Assembly: GCA_021307315.1 (NCBI GenBank)
Contig: JAJSPD010000016.1
Coordinates: 558,001-622,000, forward strand
Length of the DNA: 64,000 nt
Origin: Bisporella sp. PMI_857
Taxonomy: Eukaryota > Ascomycota > Leotiomycetes > Helotiales > Helotiaceae
Reading direction: 5' to 3'
This document shows positions 1 through 10,991 of this stretch, one piece after another (the stretch's first letter is position 1; each line of letters opens with the position of its first letter). A program made the position numbers and the translations under genes. Below the pieces are notes generated by a model, which ran no database searches, was not told the origin of the DNA, and saw only the letters and a list, made by a program, of their open reading frames with translations.

Positions 1-629
1 TGACCTTTGTGCGGAAAGACTTGTGGCTCTGTAATCCTCGTAGTCAGCTACTTGTTCTTCCTCTTCATACTGTGGTCTGCCGTCTCAAGAGGAAAGGTTG
101 ATTCCATCTTCCATCTCATAATATGCGCAGCGCCTATCGCAAATTCATATGCGCCGTGGAGATATGATGCACAAATATTACACTCTTCAAATAGCACGTA
201 CCGGCATCTTGACTGTAGTCGTTGTTGTCGAGGTTTACTTGGTCTTGAATTCGTCTTGGAAGTCAGAAATTTTGACGATTGTGCGTCCTCGCTTGAGTTT
301 AGCCGCCTTACTGCCTTGAGCTTCAGGCCATGAAAGCAGGCCTCCTTGATAGGACAAATTTGCATTAAGCTTCTGACTAATAACATCCAATTTAAGACTA
401 GCGTTACCGGCTTGTCATGAGGCTACGATTGGAAATACAAGCTTTGAAGAGCATGTTCATGAACATTTCTACACTCAAAGGGGCGAATATCACATCAACC
501 ACGACACCTTCAGATTCTGGGACTGTCGGCATACAGAGCATAGAGCCTAAAATTAATAAGCGCCGTACACTGGTTCAAATTTAGAAGAGACCCTTGTCCC
601 AGGGAAAAAAGAAAGGACACTTGAGCAAC
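1..629. other. Left-edge region, no supported gene
   Basis: Two opposing open frames of about 110 codons overlap here, and neither has a recognisable domain. On the minus strand one frame contains an acidic stretch (repeated Glu, positions 50-80) and a basic stretch (about 250-320) that could be exons of a gene continuing beyond the left edge, but I could not join them convincingly. The last 100 bases are presumably the promoter and 5' leader of the ARL1 gene that follows. Confidence 0.3.
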
Positions 630-1437
630 ATGGGTAACAGCGTCTCATGGTTATCGAGTATGCTTTGGTCGAAGAAGGAGATTCGAATACTGATTTTGGG
701 ATTGGTATGTAATTTTTACTTCTAAATGCAAGGATATTCGAGAATAGTTTCTGATCGCGTGGCAAAACAGGACAATGCGGGAAAGACAACACTGCTATAT
801 CGACTCAAGGTCTGTTATTACCCATATACGCATATCTGGCAGAGATGCTCATAACATTTAGATCGGGGAGGTCGTTACAACAATCCCAACCATAGGATTT
901 AACGTCGAGTCGGTGACTTACAAAAACCTGAATTTTAATGTCTGGGTATGTTTGGTTCCTGCCATGTTGCAGTCTATGCACACCGATCGTTCCTTGTGCT
1001 GAACACTACTAACTCGGCGTTCAGGATCTTGGTGGACAAACGTCGATTCGACCATATTGGAGATGTTACTATGCCAACACAGCAGCAGTCATATTCGTGA
1101 TTGATTCCACAGATATTGATCGACTTGGTACAGCTTCTGAAGAATTAGCTGCGATGTTAAACGAAGATGAGCTGAAAGACGCTGCATTATTAGTCTTCGC
1201 GAACAAACAAGATCAGCCAGGGGCGAAGGGAGCAGGTGAAATCAGTGAGGCGTTGAGGCTTGGAGAGTTGAGAGATCGGAACTGGAGTATCGTGGCTTGT
1301 AGCGCAGTGGATGGCAGTGGAGTTGACGAGGGAATGGACTGGCTAGTGGTAAGCTTTGACGCATTTTCAATCCTAGTGGATGGCTATCAAGGTTATGAGC
1401 TGACAATTCATAGCAAACGGTGCAATCTGAGAACTAA
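630..1437 (+). CDS. arl1: ARL1-type Arf-like small GTPase
   Basis: Small GTPase of the Arf family. Family knowledge: ARL1 recruits GRIP-domain golgins to the trans-Golgi and acts in endosome-to-Golgi traffic. Five exons rebuild with canonical GT-AG introns: 630-704, 771-809, 862-945, 1025-1348 and 1414-1437, giving 181 aa, the usual ARL1 length. Visible motifs are Gly2 (N-myristoylation site), P-loop GLDNAGKTT (24-32), switch I PTIGFN with its Thr near 48, switch II WDLGGQ (66-71), NKQD (126-129) for guanine recognition and the SA motif near 159. The N-terminal amphipathic segment [13 protein letters not shown] is typical. The last exon encodes only seven residues plus the stop. ARL1 is preferred to ARF1 because of the switch and C-terminal sequence; an Arf paralogue is a less likely alternative. 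Confidence 0.93.
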
Positions 1438-1484
1438 GTTGGGTAAATATAAGAAGCTTCAACTGGCGTTATGATACAACCATT

Positions 1485-1877
1485 TCAAAGGATATAAGTT
1501 GATGCAGGCATGGACATGGAGTTTGGCTTTGATCCGTGGATGGAGTGGAAGCGACTATTAGGAAGGAGCTGATGGATCGAGGCGGCGGTTACGATACCAA
1601 AGTGTTTATAAGCATTGAACATAGATTCATGGGTCATGACTCTCATATCACCTTCTGCCGTTCCATTGTTCCCGAATCTGACCACTGAAAAAGGGCCTGC
1701 CAGGATTCTACGGACACACGTGATTACGTGAATGACTGGGACACGACATCGCCCAGACTTGAATGCACGGTGAGAAATTTCGTGTTCGTCTTTTTTCACT
1801 GCTAGGGTTGTATTGTAAGAGATATAGCAGGCGCTCTCGGAATCAATCTTGCGGGATTTGAAATATTTGTATGACAA
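1485..1877 (-). CDS. Hypothetical protein, uncertain
   Basis: An open frame of 130 codons on the minus strand, tail to tail with ARL1. The composition looks protein-like (for example SVVRFGNNGTAEGDMRVMTH in the middle) and there is an acceptor-like site (TTGTAG) just upstream of the ATG, so it could be the last exon of a longer gene starting near 1950. I recognise no family, signal peptide or membrane segment. It could also be a non-functional remnant, as the following 700 bp hold no other gene. Confidence 0.3.
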   Translation of the reverse strand: MSYKYFKSRKIDSESACYISYNTTLAVKKDEHEISHRAFKSGRCRVPVIHVITCVRRILAGPFSVVRFGNNGTAEGDMRVMTHESMFNAYKHFGIVTAASIHQLLPNSRFHSIHGSKPNSMSMPASTYIL

Positions 1878-2653
1878 AGCTGAAGCCTACAACTCCGGCG
1901 ACGGGAAGTAAGTACACATTACCTCCGTACATTGCAGACTACATCGCATTCACCGAGGGTATAGCACATGCAAGTGGTAGGAAACTCCTAAGTTGCGTGT
2001 CTATGCTTTACTATTGTCAGGCATTATCAGACCTTTTGAATGTAAATTTAGTTGAAGAAACAACAACGGCATTTGACAGGAACTCGCAATCCTCATTCGT
2101 TATGACCCTCCCTAACATAAGTAGGTTATAGAGCATTATTGTGGATTTGCGGGGTGCTGTGACTTTAGGAACGCCACTACAAAGACGCTAGGGCCCTGTA
2201 CATTATGCGAGTTCAAATAAGCTCAAGCTTTGGATTGTGAGAAAGGGTTTACTGTGGGGATGTAGTCTCGGGATTTGAACCTGGATGGCCAGTTTAGCTA
2301 CGCAAGTCGTGCTTTGGTATCAATCCCGCTCCAAACTACCGGCTGTCGAACCGTTGAACAAGGGAGAGTGAGATTATCTGCTCTTCATCTAAGTTCTCAG
2401 TTCTATATGTAAGTCTTTATTAATGGGCTGAGCTTTAGAAATTACTTTGCACCTATTGGTCATTCGACACACTTGCCACGCTCATAGCTATCTAAAGCGT
2501 CTACTATAAATACGAATTCCCACCACATAGACTCAGCGTTATATTTATTGTATTAGCCAAGTTACCTCGTCTGAAAATTAAACAGATTTGATCAGCCAGA
2601 AAGTTTCAGTTCTTCAACAGGTCAATACCAAAAACTATCATAAACACGCAATC
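1878..2653. promoter_or_regulatory. Catalase upstream region
   Basis: No supported gene. A short frame (1871-2131) is probably noise. Positions 2262-2340 on the minus strand contain a T-loop-like motif (GGTTCAAATCC) flanked by partly complementary ends, but the other arms do not fold, so I do not call a tRNA. The last few hundred bases, AT-rich just before the ATG, should hold the catalase promoter and 5' leader. Confidence 0.4.
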
Positions 2654-4237
2654 ATGGTCGCAGACGACAAGCCAGCGTCGACCTTCAAGTATTCTGAAAA
2701 GCCAGTTTATACAGCTTCCAATGGATGCCCAGTAGAGAGTGCAGAAGCATACCAGAGAGTAGGACAAAATGGCCCTCTCTTGCTCCAAGATTTCCACTTG
2801 ATCGATTTGTTGGCACACTTCGATCGTGAGCGTATTCCAGAACGTGTTGTCCATGCTAAGGGTGCAGGAGCTTATGGAGGTAAGAATAAAATATGATATC
2901 TATTATTTATAGCAATATACTAACATAGCACAGAATTCGAAGTTACCCACGATATCAGTGATATCACACAAATAGATATGTTGAGTGGTATTGGCAAGAA
3001 GACCTCAGCCGTCGCTCGTTTCTCTACTGTCGGTGGCGAGAAGGGTTCACCAGATACTGCACGAGATCCAAGAGGCTTCTCTATCAAATTTTACACCGAC
3101 GAAGGCAACTGGGATTGGGTATATAATAACACACCAGTGTTTTTCCTCCGCGATCCTACAAAGTTCCCTCTCTTCATTCATACCCAAAAGCGCAACCCAC
3201 AAACCAATCTGAAGGATGCTACCATGTTCTGGGACTACCTCTCTACTCACCAGGAGGCAGTTCACCAGATTATGCATCTCTTCAGTGATCGTGGGACTCC
3301 ATATTCGTATAGACACATGAATGGTTATTCGGGACATACCCACAAATGGACCAAGCCAGATGGAACTTTCAACTACGTCCAAGTTCACTTGAAAACCGAC
3401 CAAGGAAGCAAGACATTCTCAAACGAGGAAGCAGGAAAGCTTGCAGGAGAGAATCCGGACTGGAACACGCAAGATCTGTTTAATGCTATTGAGAAGGGTG
3501 ATTACCCATCGTGGACTGTCTATGTTCAAGTACTCTCCCCAGAACAAGCCGAAAAGTTCCGCTGGAATATTTTCGACTTGACCAAGGTCTGGCCACAGAA
3601 GGAAGTTCCATTACGGCCATTCGGCAAGTTCACGCTCAACAGAAATGTTGAGAACTACTTTGCCGAAATTGAGCAAGTTGCTTTCTCGCCGTCTCACTTA
3701 GTACCAGGTGTTGAGCCATCCGCAGATCCGGTACTTCAATCTCGTCTCTTCTCATACCCAGACACCCACCGCCACCGTCTGGGTGTCAACTACCAACAAA
3801 TCCCCGTCAATGCACCACTTCGTGCCTTCAATCCATTCCAGCGCGATGGCGCCATGGCTGTGAATGGAAACTACGGCGCGAACCCCAACTATCCTTCATC
3901 TTACCGCAACCTAACATACAAACCTGTCAAGGCGACCAACGACCACGAAAAGTGGGCAGGAGCTGCTGTGTCTTACCTCTCGGAGGTAACGGATGAGGAT
4001 TATGTGCAAGCTAAGGGTCTATGGGATGTTCTTGGCCGCACACCAGGCCAGCAGGATAACTTCGTTAACAACGTGGCTGGCCATCTGAGTGCAGCTCAGG
4101 GGGATACGAGAAAGCGGACTTATGAGATGTTTGGAAAGGTCGATGCAGCACTTGGGAGGAGAATCGCAGAACAGACTGAGAAGCAGGCACCAGCTCCAGC
4201 AAGCAAAGCTGCTGGGTCAGCGCGGACTCGCCTTTAG
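2654..4237 (+). CDS. Monofunctional haem catalase, small-subunit clade
   Basis: Converts hydrogen peroxide to water and oxygen. Two exons, 2654-2879 and 2934-4237, give 509 aa, typical of small-subunit (clade 3, NADPH-binding) catalases. The catalytic His is His67 in [12 protein letters not shown], which is split by the intron. The distal Asn lies near 140-141 before TPVFFLRD. The signature [12 protein letters not shown] is at 103-114 and the proximal haem ligand Tyr350 is in [14 protein letters not shown]. The ATG at 2654 is the first in frame; an upstream extension would need a non-ATG start. There is no signal peptide, so it is intracellular. The last residues TRL resemble a weak peroxisomal PTS1 signal, so peroxisomal or cytosolic location is open. 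Confidence 0.95.
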
Positions 4238-4777
4238 GCATACTTTAGTGTGATAAAGCAGATAATGAGATTGATTGATGGAGTTTCGAGATTGCATGGC
4301 TTCATTTGATATAATCTTTGTTAGAGAATATGACAAGCTCGAAGCTAGGTAGACGCAGAATTTATCCCCGTTCTTATGCTGCATGCTGTTCTTCATTCTC
4401 TCAATCAAAGGTTGACATTCTTCAAATATTACATTCTTTTATACATTATTTGATGATAATGAAATAATACTAGGCTCCTTCAGGCTCGGAATATAATCTC
4501 TTACTCTTCCTAGGCGTGAGCTATACCCAATTTCAAACGTCACCATATCAAGTAGTAGATTGCTGGTAAGGCAGAGGTCGAAACTAGTAAACACCATTGT
4601 CTGTATCTTTTGCTTACTCGTTCCCATTCAAGTAATGCGACGCATTAACGCGCCACAACTAGTGCAAGCAAAATGAAGAACAGTCTATTCCGAAAGCAGA
4701 AGAGTTCACTACAAAATATCAATCAAAACTAACACTCTTCACAATCTCAATATGCCCACAAGGACCTCATTTCGGCC
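4238..4777. other. Intergenic, 3' flank of catalase
   Basis: This interval lies between the catalase stop and the 3' end of a minus-strand gene, so both genes terminate here. It is AT-rich with no credible coding frame; two short minus-strand frames lack any family signal. Confidence 0.5.
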
Positions 4778-5739
4778 CTACGAAGAACTGCCAGACACAC
4801 CGGTATATTCACCACACAATAAATTGCAACTCTCTCCTTCTCCCCCAGTCCCTTGTTCCGTTCCTCCATTTCCACGAGTGACGGAGGAAGAAATACGAGC
4901 ATCACAGCGCTCACGGCGTTTTTCTTCAACGGATAAGTTGGGTCGCGACCAGCGCACAAATTTCTGCGTCGTGTAGCAGAAGTGGTAGGTCGGTGACATG
5001 AAGCCGCGGATCAAGACGTAGAGGAGGTCGGCAGGGTCCCATAGCCCTAGTCGAGCGAAAATATTAGTATAAATGGCATGAAAGAGGAGGAGAAAATCAT
5101 ATCATAGAAAAGACTTTGCGGTCAAAGGGAAAGACTGTGATGTTTCTCGATCTGGAAGGCAGTGTGGCGAGGAGAAACAGGTGAGAGGGGTGGTGGAGAA
5201 GAGACACTACCATTTGGGTTGGGATCATAGGCATAGAGGGAGAGAGGTGGCGTGTTGGTGAGAAGGCGCTTGGCGCGGTGGATGGATGACAGACGGGAAC
5301 AAGTGAGTGAGAGGCAGATTGCTGAGACGGGTGGGAGGAGATCTAAGAGCTTGGACAGAACGTTATCTGGGAGGAGAGCCAGTTCGGCACCTGTCAAGCT
5401 ATATATCAGCTTCTTCTTCTCTTAATATTGATGCGAGACTCTGCTTCAGGTGGCGGGGAGATTACTAGCGTCATCAATCTCACCACCAGTACCAGTATTC
5501 TTCTTGGATCGGAACCTTTTCTTTGAAAAAAATTTGTAGGCCGGATTTGAAGGGCCACTAGTAGACGGCTTGTGATTGGGAGGGCCGCCGGGAGTACGAG
5601 CGCGAGCATGCTTGCCTGGGCGTGCGGAACCGGTGGGGAAGGGTTTCGAGCTGGATGGACCCGTTGGGGCGAGAGAGCTCACGAAAGTTCGTTCTTGGGG
5701 AGTAATTTTACAGGTATTGGGATGGCTGTGAGGCGACAT
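4778..5739 (-). CDS. F-box-like protein, exon limits approximate
   Basis: Three minus-strand coding blocks fit one gene. The N-terminal block begins at ATG 5739 and is basic and Pro/Ser-rich. A middle block near 5125-5392 begins with TGAELALLPDNVLSKLLDLL and has the F-box pattern (LPDNVL, then an L.LTCSRL stretch). The C-terminal block near 4778-5047 contains LWDPADLLYVLIRGFM and HFCYTTQKFVRW. F-box proteins bridge substrates to SCF ubiquitin ligases through Skp1. The first intron has plausible GT-AG borders around 5390-5490. The donor of the second intron, near 5125, is poor (GTCTTT or an internal GTAGTG), so the model may be wrong there or the gene may be decaying. The F-box call rests on about 40 residues. 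Confidence 0.5.
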
Positions 5740-6636
5740 AGTGTTGGATTTCGTTTTCTTCGTGTTTTTCTTTTGTATGTGGATGGGAATAAAGGTTAGT
5801 ATAGAAGGCTGAGCAAGGTGAGAGATGGAGATTGGAGGGGTAGGCAGGTTGCGACAATTGCTGTGAAGAATTGCTGCCTAGGTGAGGTGAATCCTATTAG
5901 GAGAAGTCATAAACTCGGTTGCAAACGAATAATTTTTGAATGTATCATTAATTTGACGCCGACTAATTACTAGGAGAACTTCAAGGAGAAGGTTATCCGC
6001 AAATATTTGGAATATAGTAATGATTGGCAAAGATAAATGGCTTCATCGAGAGACAAAATTACAAGGATGTATGTATGTTCGCCTCAAAAAGACCTGCAAT
6101 CTTCTCCAGGGTCAAATTTCTCGGAATACTAGTAACAACGAATCTTGGCTGAGCTCAATCTGATTACGTATACCGTAACTCTTAGGTAAGAAAGATGCCC
6201 TTCAACCACCTGTACAATCCAAACCTCTGAGAAGTTTATCCTTGGGGACCAATGTATCAAATAATTTTGATACATTGGAAAGTCAGATTATTTTGGAATA
6301 CCTAGTGCGGTCTCTAAGACTTTTCGCTTGAAATTCAGGGGTTCGCTTGTCAAGTGGGTCTTGAGAAATGCCCTTTGATCAAAACCAGAGGATTCTTCCT
6401 ATTGTAAAACAATGTTAGAAGAACACTTTGTGTCTCAAGAATTGCATTATTGATTGCAATCGATAAATATGTCCAAATTGGGGATATTATCATCCTTTGT
6501 CCTCTAGTTAGTTAACCATGATGTATGAGGACAGAAAGAAGTAATCGGACAGATATGACTATGTGGGTCATAGCAGGGCATTCTATGGCAGTATCATCAG
6601 ATATTATTATAAGTTATTTCGAAAGAGGGCATTATT
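5740..6636. other. Intergenic, AT-rich
   Basis: The interval holds the upstream region of the F-box-like gene and the 3' flank of the zinc-cluster gene. It is AT-rich (for example a perfect repeat of ATACATTGG-like sequence near 6250-6280) and I find no coding frame with protein-like composition. Confidence 0.45.
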
Positions 6637-8211
6637 TCATCGCCGCACTTGACAGTATGGAATTTCTTTCAATCGTTTCCAAGCACTTTTCCGTCCCAAA
6701 CTTGCCCGACAATAAGACACTCGCCCTTCCATATCGGGTTTACAACCTGAAAATACAAATGAGTAATTTGGGTCCGTCATAAGATCTCGTAGCTTGGCAA
6801 GGAGATTTGCCTTGTTTTCAAAGTCGATGGATATAGAGTTGTCCCCATTCCCTATGCTGATTGTAATCCCCGACATCTGCTCGTCATTAGATGTTCCTTC
6901 GGCATAAGTCCAAAATGTGGCTTCAGTAGAAGCTATTTCGACACCTGTTCCAGATCCAGGAGTTTCGCGCGGAGGTAATGTCACAACATCGGCTGATAAA
7001 TCGGCCACCACTGGAATCTCAGGTGTCTGTGCATAGTTCGAAGGTAAGACAAATGTATGAAAGCTATCAAAACCTGTGGGAAGTAAAGGAGCATTGTGTT
7101 TTGAACTTTTGGGCTTGGGTCCTTCGGGTATATCAGGGTACACTGTATCTTCCAAAACAAAAGGGAGCGTTGATGGATCTAAATGCCGTAAAGTAGGGAG
7201 GAAGAAAATTCCTGGATCGAAGTCTGAGCTGCCTTGCCAAGAGAATGAGTTCATGTTCATATACTCTCCCATGGGATAATCCCAATTGAAATTGGAGTCG
7301 AGAGGCATCATATTCAAAGCCACATCATCATAGTGATTAAGAATACTCGAGGGCAGCTGAGTATCTGTATCTTGAGCACTAGATCGAACATTGGGTTCCC
7401 ATAAACCTGGATACGTGAGCTCAGCTGAGCTCATTTCTTCATTTAGCATCACAGTGGAATGAATGCTCCATTCAGTAGGAGATTTGGATTGCATATGCAT
7501 CTCCTGATCGTCGGCAATCTTCAAAGGTGGTACATCTTCACGGTCGATGTGAGGAATCTCAGTCGACGTAGTCGAGGTTAGAGTGGTCCTGGGGCAAGGA
7601 CCGCCTCTATGAGCCTGGCCACTCGAAATAAATGTATCGTTCTTGAGACGTTGTTTATTTCTCGGGCAAATCTCCGGATCACACTTGATCTTATTAGTGT
7701 CTAAGCTAATGTTATTCTTATAACGACGAACCTTGAGCTTCTGCCGTCGATGCTCCTCACAAGCAGAGCCTCTGTTCTTGGCAACTTTTGCACCTTCTTC
7801 TGCATCATATCGACGCCTTTTGACCTCCCTCTTGAATCCTCCTCTAGCTCCCTTCTCTGGGTTCCAGGATAAGACCTTCAAGCTGTCCTCTTTGTGTGGT
7901 TTGATCCGCTTCACAGAATATGTCACATGACTACTAGCTGTAGAGGATGGAGGGCTATCGTCTTCAGGCGTTAAATATCTGTTTATATTCTCCTGACGGG
8001 CTGCTTCACTTTTCTCCATTTGCAAAAATTTGACCATTGCAGCCCTCATCTTGCTCTCAAGATCAGGCTCCAAAGGAAAGTGGTAACTCAATGCAACAGC
8101 TAGCTCCTTTGAGTTCGTGGGTGGGTCCCATTGTAGTGTATGATCAAGCCCAAAGCTGATTTTGTACTCGAGAGTCGGACCCATAAGGATTGTTGTCATT
8201 TTCGGAGACAT
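6637..8211 (-). CDS. Zinc-cluster-like nuclear protein
   Basis: A single open frame of 524 codons starts at ATG 8211. The central part is basic (KREVKRRRYD, a likely nuclear localisation signal), followed by ACEEHRRQKLK and, 16 codons later, CDPEICPRNK. If those 16 codons are an intron, the two halves join as a compact variant of the fungal Zn2Cys6 cluster (A-C-x2-H-R-x-Q-K-L-K-C-D), with His replacing the second Cys. The C-terminal half is acidic and Ser/Thr/Pro-rich, as expected of an activation region. It is probably a transcription regulator; target genes are unknown. It is divergent from YTM1, with 372 bp between start codons. A non-canonical cluster without DNA binding is also possible. 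Confidence 0.6.
   Translation of the reverse strand: MSPKMTTILMGPTLEYKISFGLDHTLQWDPPTNSKELAVALSYHFPLEPDLESKMRAAMVKFLQMEKSEAARQENINRYLTPEDDSPPSSTASSHVTYSVKRIKPHKEDSLKVLSWNPEKGARGGFKREVKRRRYDAEEGAKVAKNRGSACEEHRRQKLKVRRYKNNISLDTNKIKCDPEICPRNKQRLKNDTFISSGQAHRGGPCPRTTLTSTTSTEIPHIDREDVPPLKIADDQEMHMQSKSPTEWSIHSTVMLNEEMSSAELTYPGLWEPNVRSSAQDTDTQLPSSILNHYDDVALNMMPLDSNFNWDYPMGEYMNMNSFSWQGSSDFDPGIFFLPTLRHLDPSTLPFVLEDTVYPDIPEGPKPKSSKHNAPLLPTGFDSFHTFVLPSNYAQTPEIPVVADLSADVVTLPPRETPGSGTGVEIASTEATFWTYAEGTSNDEQMSGITISIGNGDNSISIDFENKANLLAKLRDLMTDPNYSFVFSGCKPDMEGRVSYCRASLGRKSAWKRLKEIPYCQVRR
7684..7731 (-). other. Probable 48-nt in-frame intron
   Basis: Reading on the minus strand, this segment begins GTTCGT and ends CTAATAAGATCAAG. 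It is exactly 48 nt, contains no in-frame stop, and splits a zinc-cluster motif between QKLK and CDPEIC. The same rare donor GTTCGT is used in the SWS2 gene in this window. Removing it shortens the protein from 524 to 508 residues and restores a contiguous motif. An alternative acceptor six bases upstream would leave two extra residues. Confidence 0.5.
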
Positions 8212-8583
8212 TGAAATTGTACCTAAATAGACATGGCTTTGATTCTTGTCGAGGGATCCGGAATATATGAAATGTAGAGAGCAATGTCAGCACACCGATC
8301 CTCTTTGGGCAATTTCTGTCATACGCCGAAAGTCCGAATTTTCCTTAATTGGGGTAGTGAGCTGACAATCGCTAAAGTCCTTCAAATTATGTCAGCCCCC
8401 TTTCCTTACACTAAATGAGGCTAGAGGCAGCCTTGGTGGATCTGGCTGAATGGTGGGAAGTACTCACATGACAAGGCTGAGATTCCAATTTAAAAAAATT
8501 GTATGTATTTTCCTACCCCGTCAGCCGTGCGATATCTCTTGCAATCCCGTTAAATAACTAGGTATACTTATCCCGCGCTCGAT
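8212..8583. promoter_or_regulatory. Shared bidirectional promoter region
   Basis: A 372 bp interval lies between the divergent start codons of the zinc-cluster gene (minus) and YTM1 (plus). It contains no coding frame. I did not find a convincing TATA box, and individual elements cannot be assigned by eye. Confidence 0.45.
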
Positions 8584-10346
8584 ATGGATACGCCAATGGC
8601 TGGAACTGGTGTGCGCCAGGTTCAAGTCCAGTTTTTTACAAAATCATTCGAAGATGAGCTTCCGGAGGGGAAGCAGCAGCTTCTCGTTCCAACAAGTAGG
8701 TCTCTTTCGCAGGAAAAGCCATATTTCACTGTTCTATTATGCTGATGGAGTCACAGACATTGGTCGATCTGGCCTGTCACAAATTCTAAATTCGGAGTCT
8801 ATGCTTGGCCACTCCAAAATCGTCCCATACCAGTTTCTTATCAATGGATCATTTCTGCGAACGACTTTAGAAGAATACCTTACAAGCCATGGTCTCTCGG
8901 CGGAAAAGCAATTACTCCTCGAATATGTTCGAAGTTTCATACCACCAATATATGTAGCGAGCTTTGAGCATGATGATTGGGTCAGCAGCGTGGACGTTTT
9001 ATCTGCCGCAGGTCCATCTGGTCGCGATGCACTAAACTTTGTACCTGGGCAGGAAAGGATATTATCTGGATCTTATGACGGACTCCTACGTGTATGGAAC
9101 AAATCAGGACAGCCAATTGCTACTTCAACAACAGCTAGCGATGGTGGACACACACATGGGATCAAGGCAGCGAAATTCATATCTCCCAGTCGAATTGCTT
9201 CTGCGGGTATGGACCGAACCATACGGATATGGCAATATACAGAATCAGAAGCTGGAGACTCGGGAAAGCTGAAGCCCAAAATGGAATTATATGGTCACAA
9301 ACAATATATCTTTTCATTAGCAGTACATGGGCCCAGCAACCGGATCCTTTCCGCTGCAGGAGATGATAAAATTGGTACGGAACCTGCTTTAAACCTTCGA
9401 AAACTGGATTTTCTCGTATCACGTTGAATTTTCAATATATCCAATTGATGCTAACAAAATCCTCGTAGGTTTGTGGACAGCCAGCGAATCGTCGGCGCCT
9501 GAGGTACGTCCTTAGCAGTGAACATCATGATTATATTATATAGAACCGTTCAATCTGACAGCCAAAACTACAGGCTCCTACTGCACTTCTTCCCAGTACC
9601 CTTCGCTCTAAAAGGCGCAAAATTTCAACGTCTGTATCAACACCACAAAAGGGTCCTCTTTCGCTCATTTCAGCACATACAGGCCCAGTGCACGGCGTTA
9701 TTTTCAACCCTTTGGATCCTACCGTTGCGTATTCATGTTCCCAGGACCACACGGCCCGCACCTTTGATCTCACGACCTCCAGTTTAGTTGACACAAGAAC
9801 TACATCGCATCCCCTGTATTCCATAACTGCACTTCCAGGCATAAGCTCACAATTACTGGCCGCGGGAACCACAGCACGGCATATTACGCTTCTTGACCCG
9901 CGAGTTTCTGCGTCGACTACTCAAGTTATGACTCTCCGTGGCCATACTAACTTGGTTACATCGCTGTCACCAAATCCGGAGAGTACTTATGGTTTGGTCT
10001 CTGCAAGCAATGACGGAACGTGCCGCGTGTGAGTGTTTTCCTTACCGAAATCTCTAAATTATGTAGCAAAAGTAGACAAAATTATAGAGCATATATTCTG
10101 ACATGGCTTAGGTGGGATCTACGAAGCACAAGGCAGGGCACTAAAGACGAAGGATCCGGAATTGTAGGAGAAGCAATGTACATCATTGAACGAAATTCCC
10201 AGAATAGCGCGAAGAAGCCTGTTGGGGGAGAGGGAGTCAAGGTATTTAGCGTTGTGTGGGACAAAGAAGTTGGTATCGTGAGTGGTGGAGAAGACAAAGT
10301 GATCCAGATAAATCGAGGGCAAGGCATCACCGCGGCGACTGTATAA
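8584..10346 (+). CDS. ytm1: Ribosome biogenesis WD-repeat protein YTM1
   Basis: Component of the Nop7-Erb1-Ytm1 (PeBoW) complex needed for 60S subunit maturation in the nucleolus (family knowledge). Five exons join with canonical borders: 8584-8695, 8757-9374, 9469-9503, 9574-10028 and 10112-10346, giving 484 aa. The N-terminal NLE-type domain includes [12 protein letters not shown] and [16 protein letters not shown]. It is followed by [17 protein letters not shown] and a seven-bladed WD40 propeller, with repeats visible at [62 protein letters not shown] and a last blade [14 protein letters not shown]. The third coding exon is only 35 nt. The first ATG of the frame is used. Length and motif order match the family. 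Confidence 0.93.
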
Positions 10347-10991
10347 TAACTTTACTTCAAAGAAAAGTGATACCCAAGTTGCGTTTTCATTTTTATTTGC
10401 TCTTAATTCACAGTACTATTGCCGCTAATTGCATTGGTCCATTTAAATGTCACATATTTACCGGCCCAGCACACTTACTTTGCAACGTGAACTTGGAAGC
10501 TTTAAATAATATTCAAAGTTGTTTGCATGCTTGTTAGACATGCTGATGGCGGACGTCTAGTATCGGTTACTCTGAAAGGACAAATCTGACTACCGTATCA
10601 TGAGGAGTGACTAAACCGAGTGTAGACCTAGGTTTAAGTCAGTACGGCGGCAATCCTGTTACCAGCTCTAAGATTCTTTGATAAAAAGTTAAAGAATTTA
10701 TTACGAGCTTCTATGGCAATGCCATCGGTTAACCTCAGTTTGGTCAGATAGCAAGCAGGATAAGGGTATTTGATAAGAACGATAGGCCACTATCTGAGAA
10801 GTCTAGGCCGGCAAGGCTGTATACCATGCTTGAGGGCATATTGAAACTCACTTTCGTGATCCAACAACAGCAACGTAGTCTCATTCCTGTCTTTCGAATT
10901 GTGGTACCAGTCCTCTAATATAACGCGTTCACAGCGTCAAATACACCGAGAATTCATCGATACTTAGGCGCCTCAAATCCAACTCGCAATC
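10347..10991. other. Intergenic between YTM1 and zinc-knuckle gene
   Basis: The interval carries the YTM1 3' end and the promoter of the next gene on the same strand. No credible coding frame is present; one short frame overlapping the YTM1 end is out of frame with it. Confidence 0.45.

Noticed and set aside
2262..2340. tRNA-like sequence on the minus strand (T-loop GGTTCAAATCC with complementary ends)
   Set aside because: Acceptor-like ends pair, but the T-stem, D-arm and anticodon stem do not form with normal spacing. At best a degraded tRNA fragment.
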